Shown in pieces: positions 7,064 to 15,526 of a DNA stretch of 17,334 bases. The notes beneath the pieces are model-generated. The model saw only the letters and a program-made list of their open reading frames with translations. It had not been told where the DNA came from and made no database searches. The DNA comes from Chloroflexota bacterium. Lineage in GTDB: Bacteria > Chloroflexota > Dehalococcoidia > JACQGW01. The DNA lies in contig JACQGW010000292.1 of the NCBI GenBank assembly GCA_016199325.1, positions 1 through 17,334 of the forward strand. The letters are read 5' to 3'. Positions within the stretch are counted from its first letter, which is position 1. Each line of letters begins with the position of its first letter. A program made the position numbers and the translations under genes.

Positions 7064-7138
7064 CGGAGCGCGGGGGCTCGTCCCCCGCCCCTTCCCGCGC
7101 CAACTGACAGGAAGCGGGGGACGAGCCCCCGCGCTCCG
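7064..7138. repeat. Perfect 25-bp inverted repeat, 25-base loop
   Basis: Positions 7064-7088 are exactly reverse-complementary to 7114-7138 and flank a 25-base spacer. The arms are very GC-rich (core GCGGGGGACGAGCCCCCGC on the right). This looks like a mobile REP/fold-back unit rather than a terminator, because no T-run follows on either strand. Confidence 0.85.
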
Positions 7139-7172
7139 TTGCGACCTCACCGCAGCGGTCAATACAGCGCCG

Positions 7173-7223
7173 AACAAAACCGTAGAGGCGCGGAGAACGC
7201 AGAGACGGATTCCTCGGTTCTTG
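7173..7223. repeat. Half copy of the CGCAGAGACGC fold-back repeat
   Basis: The sequence around ACCGTAGAGGCGCGGAG and ACGCAGAGACGG, ending GGTTCTTGG, closely matches the reverse complement of the right arm of the fold-back element at 16706-16873. Only one arm is present here. Confidence 0.65.
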
Positions 7224-7402
7224 GAGTACGATTGTACCGTTTCGTCAGGTGGCTGTCCACCAGGCAGCGCCGCAGCCAATCAACTCGCCTTGTGCTCATC
7301 GCTCGGTTGTGTCATAGTTGTTGCGCCGCTGAAGGTGATTGGCCCGGCTCCGGGCCAGCATCGCCGCGCCATGGCGCGACCGGGCGATTTCACGGACTGA
7401 GC

Positions 7403-8725
7403 TCATCCGCGTCCCGCTGCCAGCGCACGCCGGGCCACCGGGATCAGATAGAGTCGCCACAGGGCCAGCGGCCCCAGCGTCGCGCCCAGGCCCAGCATGA
7501 TGAAGGCGGCGGCCCAGCCCAGCAGGTCGACGACGACGCCGAAGAGCGCCGTCGAGACGATGGTGATGCCAAAGCCGAGAACGCTCTGGACGCCCAGCGC
7601 CGCGCCGCGATTGGCTGCCGGGGCCAGCTCGGTGATGCCGGTCGAAAAGACCGGCGAATCGCCGACGATGGCGAAGCCGTAGACGACCCCGACGGTCGCC
7701 AGGACCCATGCGGGCGCGCCGGTCAGAAAGCCGAACCCGAACGAGCAGAGCGCGCTGGCAACCAGGAAGGCTCCAGCCGTTCGGGTACGGCCAAACCGGT
7801 CGGAGAGCCGGCCGGCGACGGCGCAGGCGGCGCCGCCCGCAGCCACGGTGAGAAAGGCGATCTGGCCGCCCTGCACGGCTGCCTCAGCCGTCGGCACGCC
7901 CTGACTCGCCAGCGCGAAGGTGACGAACGGCCCGATCCAGCCCCACATCGCGTACAGCTCCCACATGTGGGCGGTATAGGCCAGGTTCATCAGCAACAGC
8001 GGCCGGTCGCGCAGGACCGCCGGGTTGAAGCCGCGCGTGGGCGGCGCACTGCGGCTTGGAGCATCGGGGACCAGCAGCCACCAGACGCCGCTCGCCAGCA
8101 CGGCGGCGACGACCGTGGCGAGCACGAGCGCCTGCCAGCCGATGGCCGCCGCCAGCGGCGCCAGCAGGTAGGGCGACGCCGAGCCCAGGACGAGCGCGCC
8201 GACGTAGAGCCCGACGGCCTGGCCGCGGGCCTGCGGACTGAACCAACTGGCGAGCAGCCGGATGCCCGGCGTGTAGACCCCGGCCATGGCGGCGCCGACG
8301 AGGAACCGAAGCGCCATCGCCGTCAGGAGGTTCGTCGCCAGCAGGGCAAAGGCCAGGTTCAGAGCGCCGGCCGCCAGGCACGAGAGCGCCAGCACCTTCC
8401 GGTCGTTCACGACGTCGGAGAGGTAGCCGACGGCGACGACGGCGACGATGTAGCCGAGCTGAAAGGCCGAGAGGACCAGCCCGACCTGGGCGTTCGAGAC
8501 CTGCCAACCCTCGGCGACGAGCGGCTTGACGGCCGAGAAGCTGAACCAGACCGTCATCGCCAGCACCTCGGCGAGACACGCCAGCGCCAGCACGCGATAC
8601 GCACTGGTCCTGATCGGGATACGGGCTGCGCTTGTTCTTTCGATCTCCACTGTGTCTTCCCCGAGGGGTGTTTGGCGACGAACCGATCTGACATCCGGCG
8701 GCGAACGGCGCGCTGAATGGCGCAT
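7403..8725 (-). CDS. MFS transporter
   Basis: 440-residue major facilitator with about 12 hydrophobic segments in two halves. Motif A is present after TM2 (GYLSDVVNDRKVL) and again in the second half (GRLSDRFGRTRT), along with WFSFSAVKPLV in TM1 and LVGAAMAGVYTPGIRLLASWFSP after TM4. The substrate cannot be read from sequence. The ATG at 8725 overlaps the stop of the preceding membrane-protein gene (TAATG), which indicates coupling. A GTG at 8650 (protein starting VEIERTSAARIPIRTS) would remove a poorly hydrophobic 25-residue leader and is an alternative start. It is the last gene of a three-gene minus-strand operon. Confidence 0.88.
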   Translation of the reverse strand: MRHSARRSPPDVRSVRRQTPLGEDTVEIERTSAARIPIRTSAYRVLALACLAEVLAMTVWFSFSAVKPLVAEGWQVSNAQVGLVLSAFQLGYIVAVVAVGYLSDVVNDRKVLALSCLAAGALNLAFALLATNLLTAMALRFLVGAAMAGVYTPGIRLLASWFSPQARGQAVGLYVGALVLGSASPYLLAPLAAAIGWQALVLATVVAAVLASGVWWLLVPDAPSRSAPPTRGFNPAVLRDRPLLLMNLAYTAHMWELYAMWGWIGPFVTFALASQGVPTAEAAVQGGQIAFLTVAAGGAACAVAGRLSDRFGRTRTAGAFLVASALCSFGFGFLTGAPAWVLATVGVVYGFAIVGDSPVFSTGITELAPAANRGAALGVQSVLGFGITIVSTALFGVVVDLLGWAAAFIMLGLGATLGPLALWRLYLIPVARRALAAGRG

Positions 8726-10086
8726 TAGGCTACCGGCTCCTTCATCTGTTCTCCCATCTCTTGCCCCATCGTGTCTCCGACCGCGGCGCCATTGGTCGTT
8801 CGCTCCCACCGGCGCGCTCGCATCATGTGGACCAGGACCTCGACCCCGTAGGCAACGACGACCGCCGCGGCGGTGCCGGCGACCCGGTGCTCGCCGGCCA
8901 CGGCCGAAATGACCACCAGCCCCAGCGCCAGCGCCAGCAGGTTGGCGGTGGTGCCCAGGCGCAGGTCCGGCGTGCGGCGCTCGGCGACTTCCCGGCCCTG
9001 GAAATAGAACACCCAGGCCGCGCCGAAGGGCGCCAGCGCGTAGATGAGCAGCGCCGGCCGTCCGAGCGCCTGGAGCGCCGGCGACAGGCCCATCGCTCCG
9101 CCGATCACCACCTGGTAGAGCGGCGACAGCGCCACCAGGAACACGACGCCGGTGGCTCCGAGCCCGAGCGCCGCCGTGAACTGCCTGAGCGGTCGCCTGG
9201 CGCCAGGGTCTCCGTACCGGGCGATGACGACCTGCTGGATCATCGTGAGCGGAATCAGCAGGAGTCCGACGGTGGCCACGACGACGGCCCAGGTCGCGAT
9301 CGCCGTGGCCGGCTCGGGCGCGCGCGCCAGCGTGGCGTTGACCAGCGGCCCGATGAGCGTGAACAGCAGCGAGGACATCCCGATGGGCGCGTGCAGCCGC
9401 CACAGGGCGGCAAGCGTCGTCTCCCCGCTTTCCGAGCCGACGACTGGCTGCCGCACCAGTGCGTGGCGTGCCAGCCGGTTGATGTACGCCATCTCCACCG
9501 CGAGCACGCCGATGTACGCCGTGGCGATCAGCGCGGCGCCATACACCGATGGCCGGCCGACGACGATGGCGACGAGCACAGCCGCCAGCAGGGCCAGCCG
9601 AATGGCGGTGCCGCTGGCCACCGGCCGGCTCTGGCCCCGCTTGACGAGGATGCCCTGGCCGACCCGCCGGCTGCCGATGATCAGGGGCGTGCTGGCCAGG
9701 ATGGCGAACGGCAGTCGAGCCGCCCCGGCGAGGTCCGGCGGGATTCCCAGTAGTTGCCCAACGACCAGATCGTACAGCGGCGTGGTCGCGACGGTCCAGG
9801 CAAACGCGACCAGGGCAGCGGCGACGAGCCAGTTGTAGCGGCGGATGACCGCGACCGCCGCGGGCGAGGCCGACACCGCCGTCGAGACCTGGATCATGGA
9901 GATGATCGGGCTCTCGGTGAACCAGCTCAGGCTTGCCGCCACCGAGAACGTGGCGAGGGTCAGCTCCGGCTGCGGCAGCCGGGCCAGCGCGGCGTTCAGC
10001 ACCCAGACCTCGACCGAGACGAGGAACATCCCTATCCCGAGCGGAACAAACAGCCGAAACAGATCGGCGACACTGGGTGGACTCAT
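8725..10086 (-). CDS. Polytopic MOP-superfamily (MATE/ANKH-like) membrane protein
   Basis: 453 residues, almost entirely hydrophobic, with roughly 12 membrane segments and an acidic/Met-rich cytosolic tail (after ~423). It opens with LFVPLGIGMFLVSVEVWVLN, then AALARLPQPELTLATFSVA and SWFTESPIISMIQVSTA. That pattern of a polar first helix, a short loop with 'x-P-E', and a helix containing 'ESP' resembles the ANKH (progressive ankylosis) branch of the MATE/flippase superfamily more than classical drug-efflux MATEs. Export of a small anion or nucleotide, or lipid flipping, would fit the superfamily, but the substrate is unknown. It starts 13 bases after the 105-residue gene and its stop overlaps the MFS ATG. 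The family call is by eye and moderate. Confidence 0.65.
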   Translation of the reverse strand: MSPPSVADLFRLFVPLGIGMFLVSVEVWVLNAALARLPQPELTLATFSVAASLSWFTESPIISMIQVSTAVSASPAAVAVIRRYNWLVAAALVAFAWTVATTPLYDLVVGQLLGIPPDLAGAARLPFAILASTPLIIGSRRVGQGILVKRGQSRPVASGTAIRLALLAAVLVAIVVGRPSVYGAALIATAYIGVLAVEMAYINRLARHALVRQPVVGSESGETTLAALWRLHAPIGMSSLLFTLIGPLVNATLARAPEPATAIATWAVVVATVGLLLIPLTMIQQVVIARYGDPGARRPLRQFTAALGLGATGVVFLVALSPLYQVVIGGAMGLSPALQALGRPALLIYALAPFGAAWVFYFQGREVAERRTPDLRLGTTANLLALALGLVVISAVAGEHRVAGTAAAVVVAYGVEVLVHMMRARRWERTTNGAAVGDTMGQEMGEQMKEPVA

Positions 10087-10099
10087 ATGTCGTCATGCC

Positions 10100-10417
10100 T
10101 TACAGGAGGGCCCGCTCCTCGCGTGAATCCGGATCGTCCGGTGGTCCATATCGTTTGATGGCATACGAGCCCGGACGCGGCCCGATGCCTTGGATGGCTG
10201 GAAGGATAGCGTCATAGAGACGATCAGCGTCGGGGCCGTACAGGTACAGCGTCCAGTAGCCCATGCCGATCTCGTTGCCGTCGAATTCGCCGACACCCTG
10301 TTGACAAACGATTTCCTGCAGACGGTCTTCGAGGGCGGTAATCGCTTCCCACTCGTCCTCATCTCCGAATCCATCGCCCGCAAGCCGCAGCCAGACCAAC
10401 ACCGCATGTTCGCTCAT
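10100..10417 (-). CDS. Conserved small protein of unknown function
   Basis: 105-residue soluble protein. It has a variable acidic first half (GDGFGDEDEWEAITALEDRLQ) and a strongly patterned second half: VGEFDGNEIGMGYWTLYLYG, then PDADRLYDAILPAIQ, and a final SYAIKRYGPPDDPDSREE. I recognise this as a recurrent hypothetical family with the 'DGxExGxGxxxxYxYGPDAD...KRYG' pattern and know no established function. GGAG lies nine bases before the ATG. It is the first gene of the operon with the ANKH-like and MFS genes, so it may be a cytosolic accessory, but that is only context. An overlapping frame (10093-10407) is a shadow. Confidence 0.75.
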   Translation of the reverse strand: MSEHAVLVWLRLAGDGFGDEDEWEAITALEDRLQEIVCQQGVGEFDGNEIGMGYWTLYLYGPDADRLYDAILPAIQGIGPRPGSYAIKRYGPPDDPDSREERALL

Positions 10418-10762
10418 CTTCCTGCTCCGAATCCTTTCACATCCGTGGTTAGCTTATCACATGCGGGACTCCGCGTCAGACTGCATCGATGACGGCCCGG
10501 CTCCTCTGGCACATCGGTTGCCTTGCACAACACTCGTGTGGACTCGTTCAGTTCCCCTGCAGGTCGAAGTCTATCGACTCACGCGCGGATTGTCATGCTG
10601 AGCCGCGCAGGGGGATTGTCATGCTGAGCCGCGCAGGGGGATTGTCATGCTGAGCCGCAGCGAAGCATCTCCCGGTCGTAGTCGGTTCGGGCCGCAGAGA
10701 TGCTTCGCTGCGGCTCAGCATGACGGATGCGGAGTTCTCAGGATCAGCAGGTGGAGAGCTCG
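10418..10762. other. Divergent intergenic region with REP-type repeat
   Basis: It lies between the minus-strand small-protein gene and the plus-strand secreted-protein gene, so promoters for both must be here. The right part (10587-10724) is a repeat; 10418-10586 shows no supported feature. Confidence 0.55.
10587..10724. repeat. REP-type element: 26-bp tandem units plus 28-bp inverted repeat
   Basis: A unit starting GGATTGTCATGCTGAGCCGC begins at 10587, 10613 and 10639 (period 26). The third unit runs into the left arm (10644-10671) of a perfect 28-bp inverted repeat whose right arm is 10697-10724, with a 25-base loop. The same arm sequence recurs once at 16950-16977. The element ends 38 bases before the secreted-protein ATG. 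Confidence 0.85.
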
Positions 10763-12496
10763 ATGCCCCGGTCACGATCTCCTATCCCTTGGCTGCTCAT
10801 CAGCCTGGCGCTGCTCGTGATGGCAGGCAGCCTTGCCCACGAGTCCGAGCCGGCCAGGGCCGAAGTGCCGACGGCGGTCACGCCATACCGCCTTGGCTAC
10901 GGTCCGGGCTGGAATGCCCTGGCGCTGCCCGTGCGCCCGGTTACGGTGACAACGCTCAGCGCGCTGGCGGTGCATCTGAATGGCGATGGCCAGGCCCGGC
11001 TGCGGTGGGCGCTGCGTTATCACGACGGGGCCTGGGACGGCGCCGTCGTCAGCGGCACCGCGCTGCTGGGAACGGACTTCCCGGTGCTCCCGGGGGAAGG
11101 ATACTTCCTCGCCATGGCGGGCCAGGGTACCTGGGAGCTGGCCGGCTACGCCCCGGCCGACCCGCCGACACGCACGCTCCAGACGGGCTGGAATCTCGTC
11201 GGCGTGCCCGTTCCAGGGAATCGGCTGCGCGCATCGGGCGTCGTCTCGGCGGCGGGGCAGCAGCCGTCGACCGGCATCGGCCGGCTAGCGGAGATCGACC
11301 GCTGGGTCTACGGCAGCTTTGAGGGATACGTCGCCGGCTACCCGTTCAACGACTTCCCCATCGAGCCCGACGCCGCCTACTTCGTCCGAGCGACGGAAAC
11401 CTTTGAATGGCGGGCGCCGCCGCCGAGCACGGGCAGCCCCACGCCCACCGGCACGCCCACGGGGACGCCGACGGCAACGCTTCCGCCAACGCCGACCGGG
11501 ACGGCCTCGGCGACGCCGACGAGCTCGGCGGCACCGACGCCGACCGCGACGACCACGCCGACGCCCACCCCCACACCGAAGTTCAACGCCAGCCCGAGCG
11601 CGACCTCGACAGGTGTGGGCTCGGCACCGCCTACCGAAACCGCGATGCCGACACCGACCACAGCCTCGGCCGACACTCCCGCGCCGACGCCCACCACCAC
11701 GCCGACAGCGACGGATACGCCGACGCCGACTGCAACACCGACTGCAACGGACACTCCGACGCCGACCGCAACACCGACTGCAACGGACACGCCGACGCCG
11801 ACTGCCATGCCGACAGCGGCCGATACGCCGACGCCGACGAGCACCGCCACGCCGACGCCGAGCGCATCGCCAACGCCAACCCTGACCGAGACGCCCACGC
11901 CGACGGCGACGAGCTCGCCCACGTTCGTATGGACGAGCACGCCTGCGCCGACCAAAACGCCAACGCCAACCGATACGCCAACGCCGACGGCGACGACAAC
12001 CCCTGCGGCCGGGGGTAAGAGCCTGGCGCCGTGGGGAATCCCTGCCGGTTCTCCGCTGGAAGGCCCGGTCCCACTGAAAGTGGGTGTGCCCCAGGAAGCG
12101 ATGGGCAACTTCCAACTGCTCGACTTCCCGATGAGCGATGGAGGTGAGAGCTACGCCTACTATGTCAAGTACGGCTACGACGGCCCCGTGCCCGACCCGG
12201 TGGACGCCGATCATCCGTGGATGCTCGACGTCGGTGCAGGCGACTTCACCGGCCCGACCCAGGAGGCCGTGAACGATCTCATCAGCCAGGACCCGGGCGG
12301 CACCTGCAATTCGAGCATGGCCTGTCCGCGGGTCGTCCGGGTCGTCCTGCTGCAGGAGACCTGGGATCAGGCCAGGGGCGTGACGACGGTGCATGCCATT
12401 GGCTTCGCCGCCTTCTTCATCGACATGATGGAGGAAGATTCCGGAACGGGCACGGTGACCATCTGGGGCCATTTCATCGCTGAGCCGTCGGCGTAG
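10763..12496 (+). CDS. Secreted Thr/Pro-rich protein with GWN modules and TadG-like C-terminal domain
   Basis: 577-residue exported protein. The ATG at 10763 has GGAG six bases upstream and opens a signal peptide: MPRSRS, a hydrophobic [15 protein letters not shown], and likely cleavage after ARA (res ~33). Two related modules follow, [12 protein letters not shown]...GEGYFLAM (~45-118) and [11 protein letters not shown]...DAAYFVRA (~140-210). These resemble 'GWN...GYF' repeats of Chloroflexota and other secreted proteins. Residues ~222-412 are a Thr/Pro/Ala linker, probably extended, cell-wall-spanning and perhaps O-glycosylated. The last ~145 residues ([16 protein letters not shown]...GYDGPV...[14 protein letters not shown]...PRVVRVVLL...[12 protein letters not shown]) resemble the C-terminal domain of TadG-like Flp-pilus proteins. 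No Tad genes are nearby, so an envelope or adhesive role is only inferred. The gene stands alone between two repeat elements. Confidence 0.85.
   Translation: MPRSRSPIPWLLISLALLVMAGSLAHESEPARAEVPTAVTPYRLGYGPGWNALALPVRPVTVTTLSALAVHLNGDGQARLRWALRYHDGAWDGAVVSGTALLGTDFPVLPGEGYFLAMAGQGTWELAGYAPADPPTRTLQTGWNLVGVPVPGNRLRASGVVSAAGQQPSTGIGRLAEIDRWVYGSFEGYVAGYPFNDFPIEPDAAYFVRATETFEWRAPPPSTGSPTPTGTPTGTPTATLPPTPTGTASATPTSSAAPTPTATTTPTPTPTPKFNASPSATSTGVGSAPPTETAMPTPTTASADTPAPTPTTTPTATDTPTPTATPTATDTPTPTATPTATDTPTPTAMPTAADTPTPTSTATPTPSASPTPTLTETPTPTATSSPTFVWTSTPAPTKTPTPTDTPTPTATTTPAAGGKSLAPWGIPAGSPLEGPVPLKVGVPQEAMGNFQLLDFPMSDGGESYAYYVKYGYDGPVPDPVDADHPWMLDVGAGDFTGPTQEAVNDLISQDPGGTCNSSMACPRVVRVVLLQETWDQARGVTTVHAIGFAAFFIDMMEEDSGTGTVTIWGHFIAEPSA
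11426..11998 (+). repeat. Thr/Pro-coding low-complexity tract with a 36-bp tandem repeat
   Basis: The linker of the secreted protein is built from ACG/CCG/GCG-type codons. The cleanest tandem block encodes [12 protein letters not shown], with units starting at 11711, 11747, 11783 and 11819 (period 36 bp, 12 residues). In-frame expansion or contraction is expected here. Confidence 0.85.
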
Positions 12497-12526
12497 AGCG
12501 GCTTGGTGTAGGATGGAGGGGGCGCC

Positions 12527-13115
12527 GCCCTCACCCCCGGCCCCTCTCCCGCCGGGCGGGCGAGGGGGGACGTTTGGATCACGAACGGGCGCGAAACGGC
12601 GCGAAAGACGCGAAAGGGGGAGCGCTGGGCAGCTCGGCGGCAAGCCCTCGATTCGCGCCTTTTCGCGCCGCTTCGCGGGTTTCGTGCTCCGAACGTCCCC
12701 TCCTCCACCCAGCGGGCCAGTGGGGACGTTTGGATCACGAAACGGCGCGAAACGGCGCGAAAGACGCGAAAGGGGGAGCGCTGGGCAGCTCGGCGGCAGG
12801 CCTCCGATTCGCGCCTTTTCGCGGCGCTTCGCGGGTTTCGTGCTCCGAACGGCCCCTCCTCCACCCAGCGGGCCAGCGGGGACGTTTGGATCACGAAACG
12901 GCGCGAAACACCGCGAAGGACGCGAAAGGGGCAGCGCTGGGCAGCTCGGCGGCAGGCCTCCGATTCGCGCCTTTTCGCGGCGCTTCGCGGCTTTCGTGCT
13001 CCGAACGGCCCCTCTCCCGCCAAGCGAACGAGAGGGGGACGAGGGGGACGCACGCCCACCCCCGAGCCCTCTCCCGCTCGGCGGGAGAGGGCCGCCCGAA
13101 GGGCGGGGTGAGGGC
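12527..13115. repeat. Composite fold-back element with terminal inverted repeats
   Basis: Outer ends are GCCCTCACCCC (12527-12537) and its exact complement GGGGTGAGGGC (13105-13115). Inside are three tandem 156-bp units and, on the right, two perfect hairpins: 12-bp arms at 13066-13077/13081-13092 with a 3-base loop, and CCGCCC-GAA-GGGCGG at 13092-13106. It encodes no transposase, so it would be a non-autonomous element. Confidence 0.7.
12571..13014. repeat. Three tandem 156-bp units (third incomplete)
   Basis: The marker CGTTTGGATCACGAA starts at 12571, 12727 and 12883, exactly 156 bases apart. Units 1 and 2 differ at about eight positions; unit 3 stops matching after 13014. Each unit is itself an imperfect palindrome. 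In unit 2, 12727-12770 pairs with 12808-12851, both arms built from repeated CGCGAAA steps. Confidence 0.9.
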
Positions 13116-13313
13116 CCGTCCCCCCGCTCGCCCAAGGCCCTCGAAAACCACCATCACCGCCCACCCAGACCTCCGGATGGTCCGGTTTGCGCTCCGGCGT
13201 CCGCCCTGCTATCGTATTTGTCCAGACATCTCCCCGCGCAGACGACGAGTGTCCGCATGACGCATGACGCATGACCCGGCCCTCTCCCCGCGCGGGGATC
13301 GAGGAGAGCGCGC

Positions 13314-15263
13314 ATCCCTCCGCCACAGGTCGCGCCGTACGGCTCCTGGAAGTCACCAATTACCCCCGACTTGATCGCCGCGGGAACCATTAGCTTCGGG
13401 CATGGCGGCCAGATCGCCCTCGACGGCGAGGACATCTACTGGGTCGAGATGCGCCCGGCCGAGAATGGGCGCAGCGTCGTCGTCCGCCGGACGCCCGACG
13501 GGCAGACGGCCGACGTGACGCCGCCGCCGTTCAACGCGCGGACGCGGGTCCACGAGTACGGCGGCGGCGCCTTCGCCGTCGCCGGCGGGACGGTGTACTT
13601 CTCCAACTTCGACGACCAGCGCCTCTATCGCCAGATCCCGGGCTCATCGCCGGAGCCCCTGACCCCCGCGGCCGACCTGCGTTACGCCGACGCCGTCGTC
13701 GACCGCCGCCGGAACCGGCTCATCTGCGTGCGTGAGGACCACACCGCCGGCGGCCACGAGCCGGCCAACACGCTGGTCGGCGTGACGCTGGACGGCGGGG
13801 ATACTGGCCGAGTGCTCGTCGCCGGCAACGACTTCTTCGCGTCGCCGCGCCTCAGCCCCAACGGATCGCGCCTGGCCTGGCTCACCTGGAATCATCCCAA
13901 TATGCCGTGGGACGGGACCGAGCTGTGGATCGGGGAGGTGGCGGCGGATGGCTCGGTAGGGCGGGCCGCGCGCATCGCGGGTGGCGTGGCCGAATCGGTC
14001 ACTCAGCCCGAGTGGTCGCCGGACGGCGCCCTGTCCTTCGTCTCCGACCGGACCGGTTGGTGGAACCTGTACCGGTGGCAGCATGGGAGCGTGGAGCCGC
14101 TCTGTGAGATGCCGGCCGAGTTCGCCGTGCCCCAGTGGGTCTTCGGCCTCTCCAGCTACGCCTTTGTGTCGGCGGGCCGGATCGTCTGCACCTACGGCGA
14201 GCGAGGGATCTGGCGCCTGGCCTGGCTGGATACCGCAACGCGGCAGATCGACCCGATCGAGACGCCCTTCGACGACATTCGCGCGCTCCGTGCGACGTCG
14301 GGGCACGTCGTGTTCAACGGCGCCTCGCCTACGGCAGCCGCGGCCATCGTCCGGCTCGATCTGGCAACGCACCGGATCGACGTGCTGCGCCGCGCTGGCG
14401 ATGCCCCCATCGACCCGGGCTACCTGTCGGTCCCGCGGGCGATCGAGTTTCCCACAGAGGACGGGCGGACGGCGCACGGGTTCTTCTACCCGCCACAGAA
14501 TCGGGGCTACGTGGCGCCCGCCGGCGAGCGGCCACCGCTGCTCGTCGTGAGTCACGGCGGGCCGACCTCGGCGACGACGACCGCCCTTCGTCTGGAGATC
14601 CAGTACTGGACCAGTCGCGGCATCGCCGTGCTCGACGTGAACTACGGCGGCAGCACTGGCTACGGTCGCGCCTACCGGCAGCGGCTCAACGGCCGTTGGG
14701 GCGTCGTCGACGTCGACGACAGCGTGAACGGTGCCCGCTGGCACGTCGAGCGCGGCGAGCTCGACGGCGATCGGTTGGCCATTCGCGGCGGCAGTGCCGG
14801 CGGCTACACGACGCTCAGCGCGCTGACCTTCCGCGACGTCTTCGCGGCCGGCGCCAGCCACTTCGGCGTCGCCGACCTCGAGCTGCTGGCAAAGGAGACG
14901 CACAAGTTCGAGTCGCGCTACCTGGATACGCTGATCGGCCCCTATCCGGCGCGGCGCGATCTCTACGTGGCGCGTTCGCCGATCCACTTCACCGACCGCC
15001 TGACGTGTCCGGTGATCTTCTTCCAGGGGCTCGACGACAAGATCGTGCCGCCCAACCAGGCCGAGCTGATGGTCGCGGCGCTGCGCGCCCAGGGTATCCC
15101 AGTCGCGTACCTCCCGTTCGCCGGCGAGAGCCACGGCTTCCGCCGGGCCGACACGATCAAGCGGGCGCTGGAAGCGGAGCTGTATTTCTACGCCAGGGTT
15201 TTCGGCTTTGCCCTCGCCGAGCCGGTCGAGCCGGTGCCGATCGAGAACCTCGCGGCGACATGA
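13314..15263 (+). CDS. S9 family peptidase (prolyl oligopeptidase / acylaminoacyl-peptidase type)
   Basis: Serine peptidase: an N-terminal beta-propeller ([40 protein letters not shown] blades) followed by an alpha/beta-hydrolase domain. The nucleophile is the Ser of GGSAGG (codon 14793), the Asp is in GLDDKIVPP (15036), and the His is in GESHGF (15132). The oxyanion region is [10 protein letters not shown] and the [12 protein letters not shown] stretch is typical of S9C enzymes. No signal peptide, so cytoplasmic removal of residues from short peptides is likely. Start problem: the first standard start codon in frame is TTG at 13371, but the characteristic N-terminus [14 protein letters not shown] is encoded in frame upstream of it. 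There is no ATG/GTG/TTG back to the in-frame stop at 13272. An ATC at 13314, with GAGGAGAG five bases before it, gives 649 residues and is used here. If only standard starts are allowed, use 13371 (630 residues). Confidence 0.88.
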   Translation: MPPPQVAPYGSWKSPITPDLIAAGTISFGHGGQIALDGEDIYWVEMRPAENGRSVVVRRTPDGQTADVTPPPFNARTRVHEYGGGAFAVAGGTVYFSNFDDQRLYRQIPGSSPEPLTPAADLRYADAVVDRRRNRLICVREDHTAGGHEPANTLVGVTLDGGDTGRVLVAGNDFFASPRLSPNGSRLAWLTWNHPNMPWDGTELWIGEVAADGSVGRAARIAGGVAESVTQPEWSPDGALSFVSDRTGWWNLYRWQHGSVEPLCEMPAEFAVPQWVFGLSSYAFVSAGRIVCTYGERGIWRLAWLDTATRQIDPIETPFDDIRALRATSGHVVFNGASPTAAAAIVRLDLATHRIDVLRRAGDAPIDPGYLSVPRAIEFPTEDGRTAHGFFYPPQNRGYVAPAGERPPLLVVSHGGPTSATTTALRLEIQYWTSRGIAVLDVNYGGSTGYGRAYRQRLNGRWGVVDVDDSVNGARWHVERGELDGDRLAIRGGSAGGYTTLSALTFRDVFAAGASHFGVADLELLAKETHKFESRYLDTLIGPYPARRDLYVARSPIHFTDRLTCPVIFFQGLDDKIVPPNQAELMVAALRAQGIPVAYLPFAGESHGFRRADTIKRALEAELYFYARVFGFALAEPVEPVPIENLAAT

Positions 15264-15526
15264 GCGGAGGCGAGGCCGAGGGGGGCCTGGCCAGGACGAG
15301 CGGGAGCCGCGCGGATCGGACAGATCGTGCCGCGTTCAAGCGATGGACGCGCGACCCGAATCACGGCTGGCGGTTCCTTGACCACCGGTGCCAGCGCAGT
15401 GTATTCTCGGCCCAGCGGCCACCGGGCAGGGCGTCTGCGGGCCTTTCAGCAGCCCGCCGATGGGTTCACGGACGCCCGTGCGTCACGAGTGGTGGTAAGC
15501 GAAGTAGCACACAGAAGGGATGTCCG
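15264..15526 (+). other. Intergenic leader before the racemase-like gene
   Basis: 263 bases without a supported gene, terminator or clear promoter boxes. AAGGGA six bases before the ATG at 15527 is the only assigned signal. Confidence 0.4.

Larger units (their letters stand above)
6965..7402. other. Intergenic region holding two repeats
   Basis: No gene could be supported. The stretch separates the MFS gene (ends 7403) from the hydroxylase operon (starts 6964), both on the minus strand. It contains a perfect 25-bp inverted repeat (7064-7138) and a half copy of a fold-back repeat (7173-7223). The hydroxylase operon promoter should lie here, but no box pair stands out. Confidence 0.6.
12497..13313. 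other. 817-base intergenic region, mostly repeat
   Basis: No convincing gene. Positions 12527-13115 are a composite repeat element. From 13116 to 13313 there is a palindrome CCCCGCGCGGGG (13286-13297) and three direct copies of GCATGAC (13255-13275) just before the peptidase gene, whose promoter must lie here or further upstream. Confidence 0.6.

Noticed and set aside
7064..7138. Rho-independent terminator for the MFS operon
   Set aside because: The hairpin is 265 bases past the stop, its loop is 25 bases, and no T-run follows on either strand.
8726..10096. Upstream extension of the MFS frame
   Set aside because: Shadow of the ANKH-like membrane-protein gene in another frame, with low-quality Arg/Gly composition.
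12571..13014. Possible CRISPR array
   Set aside because: Units are 156 bp, directly adjacent and palindromic, with no unique spacers and no cas genes.
11285..13135. Minus-strand 616-residue Arg-rich open frame
   Set aside because: It reads the complement of the Thr/Pro linker and the 156-bp repeats; it has no stop codons because of repeat composition.
12367..13359. Open frames on both strands across the repeat (plus 12513-13274, minus 12367-13359)
   Set aside because: Repetition of a 156-bp unit (52 codons) keeps several frames open; the encoded text simply repeats and matches no family.
13644..15134. Minus-strand 496-residue open frame
   Set aside because: Complement of the S9 peptidase gene; no signature of its own.
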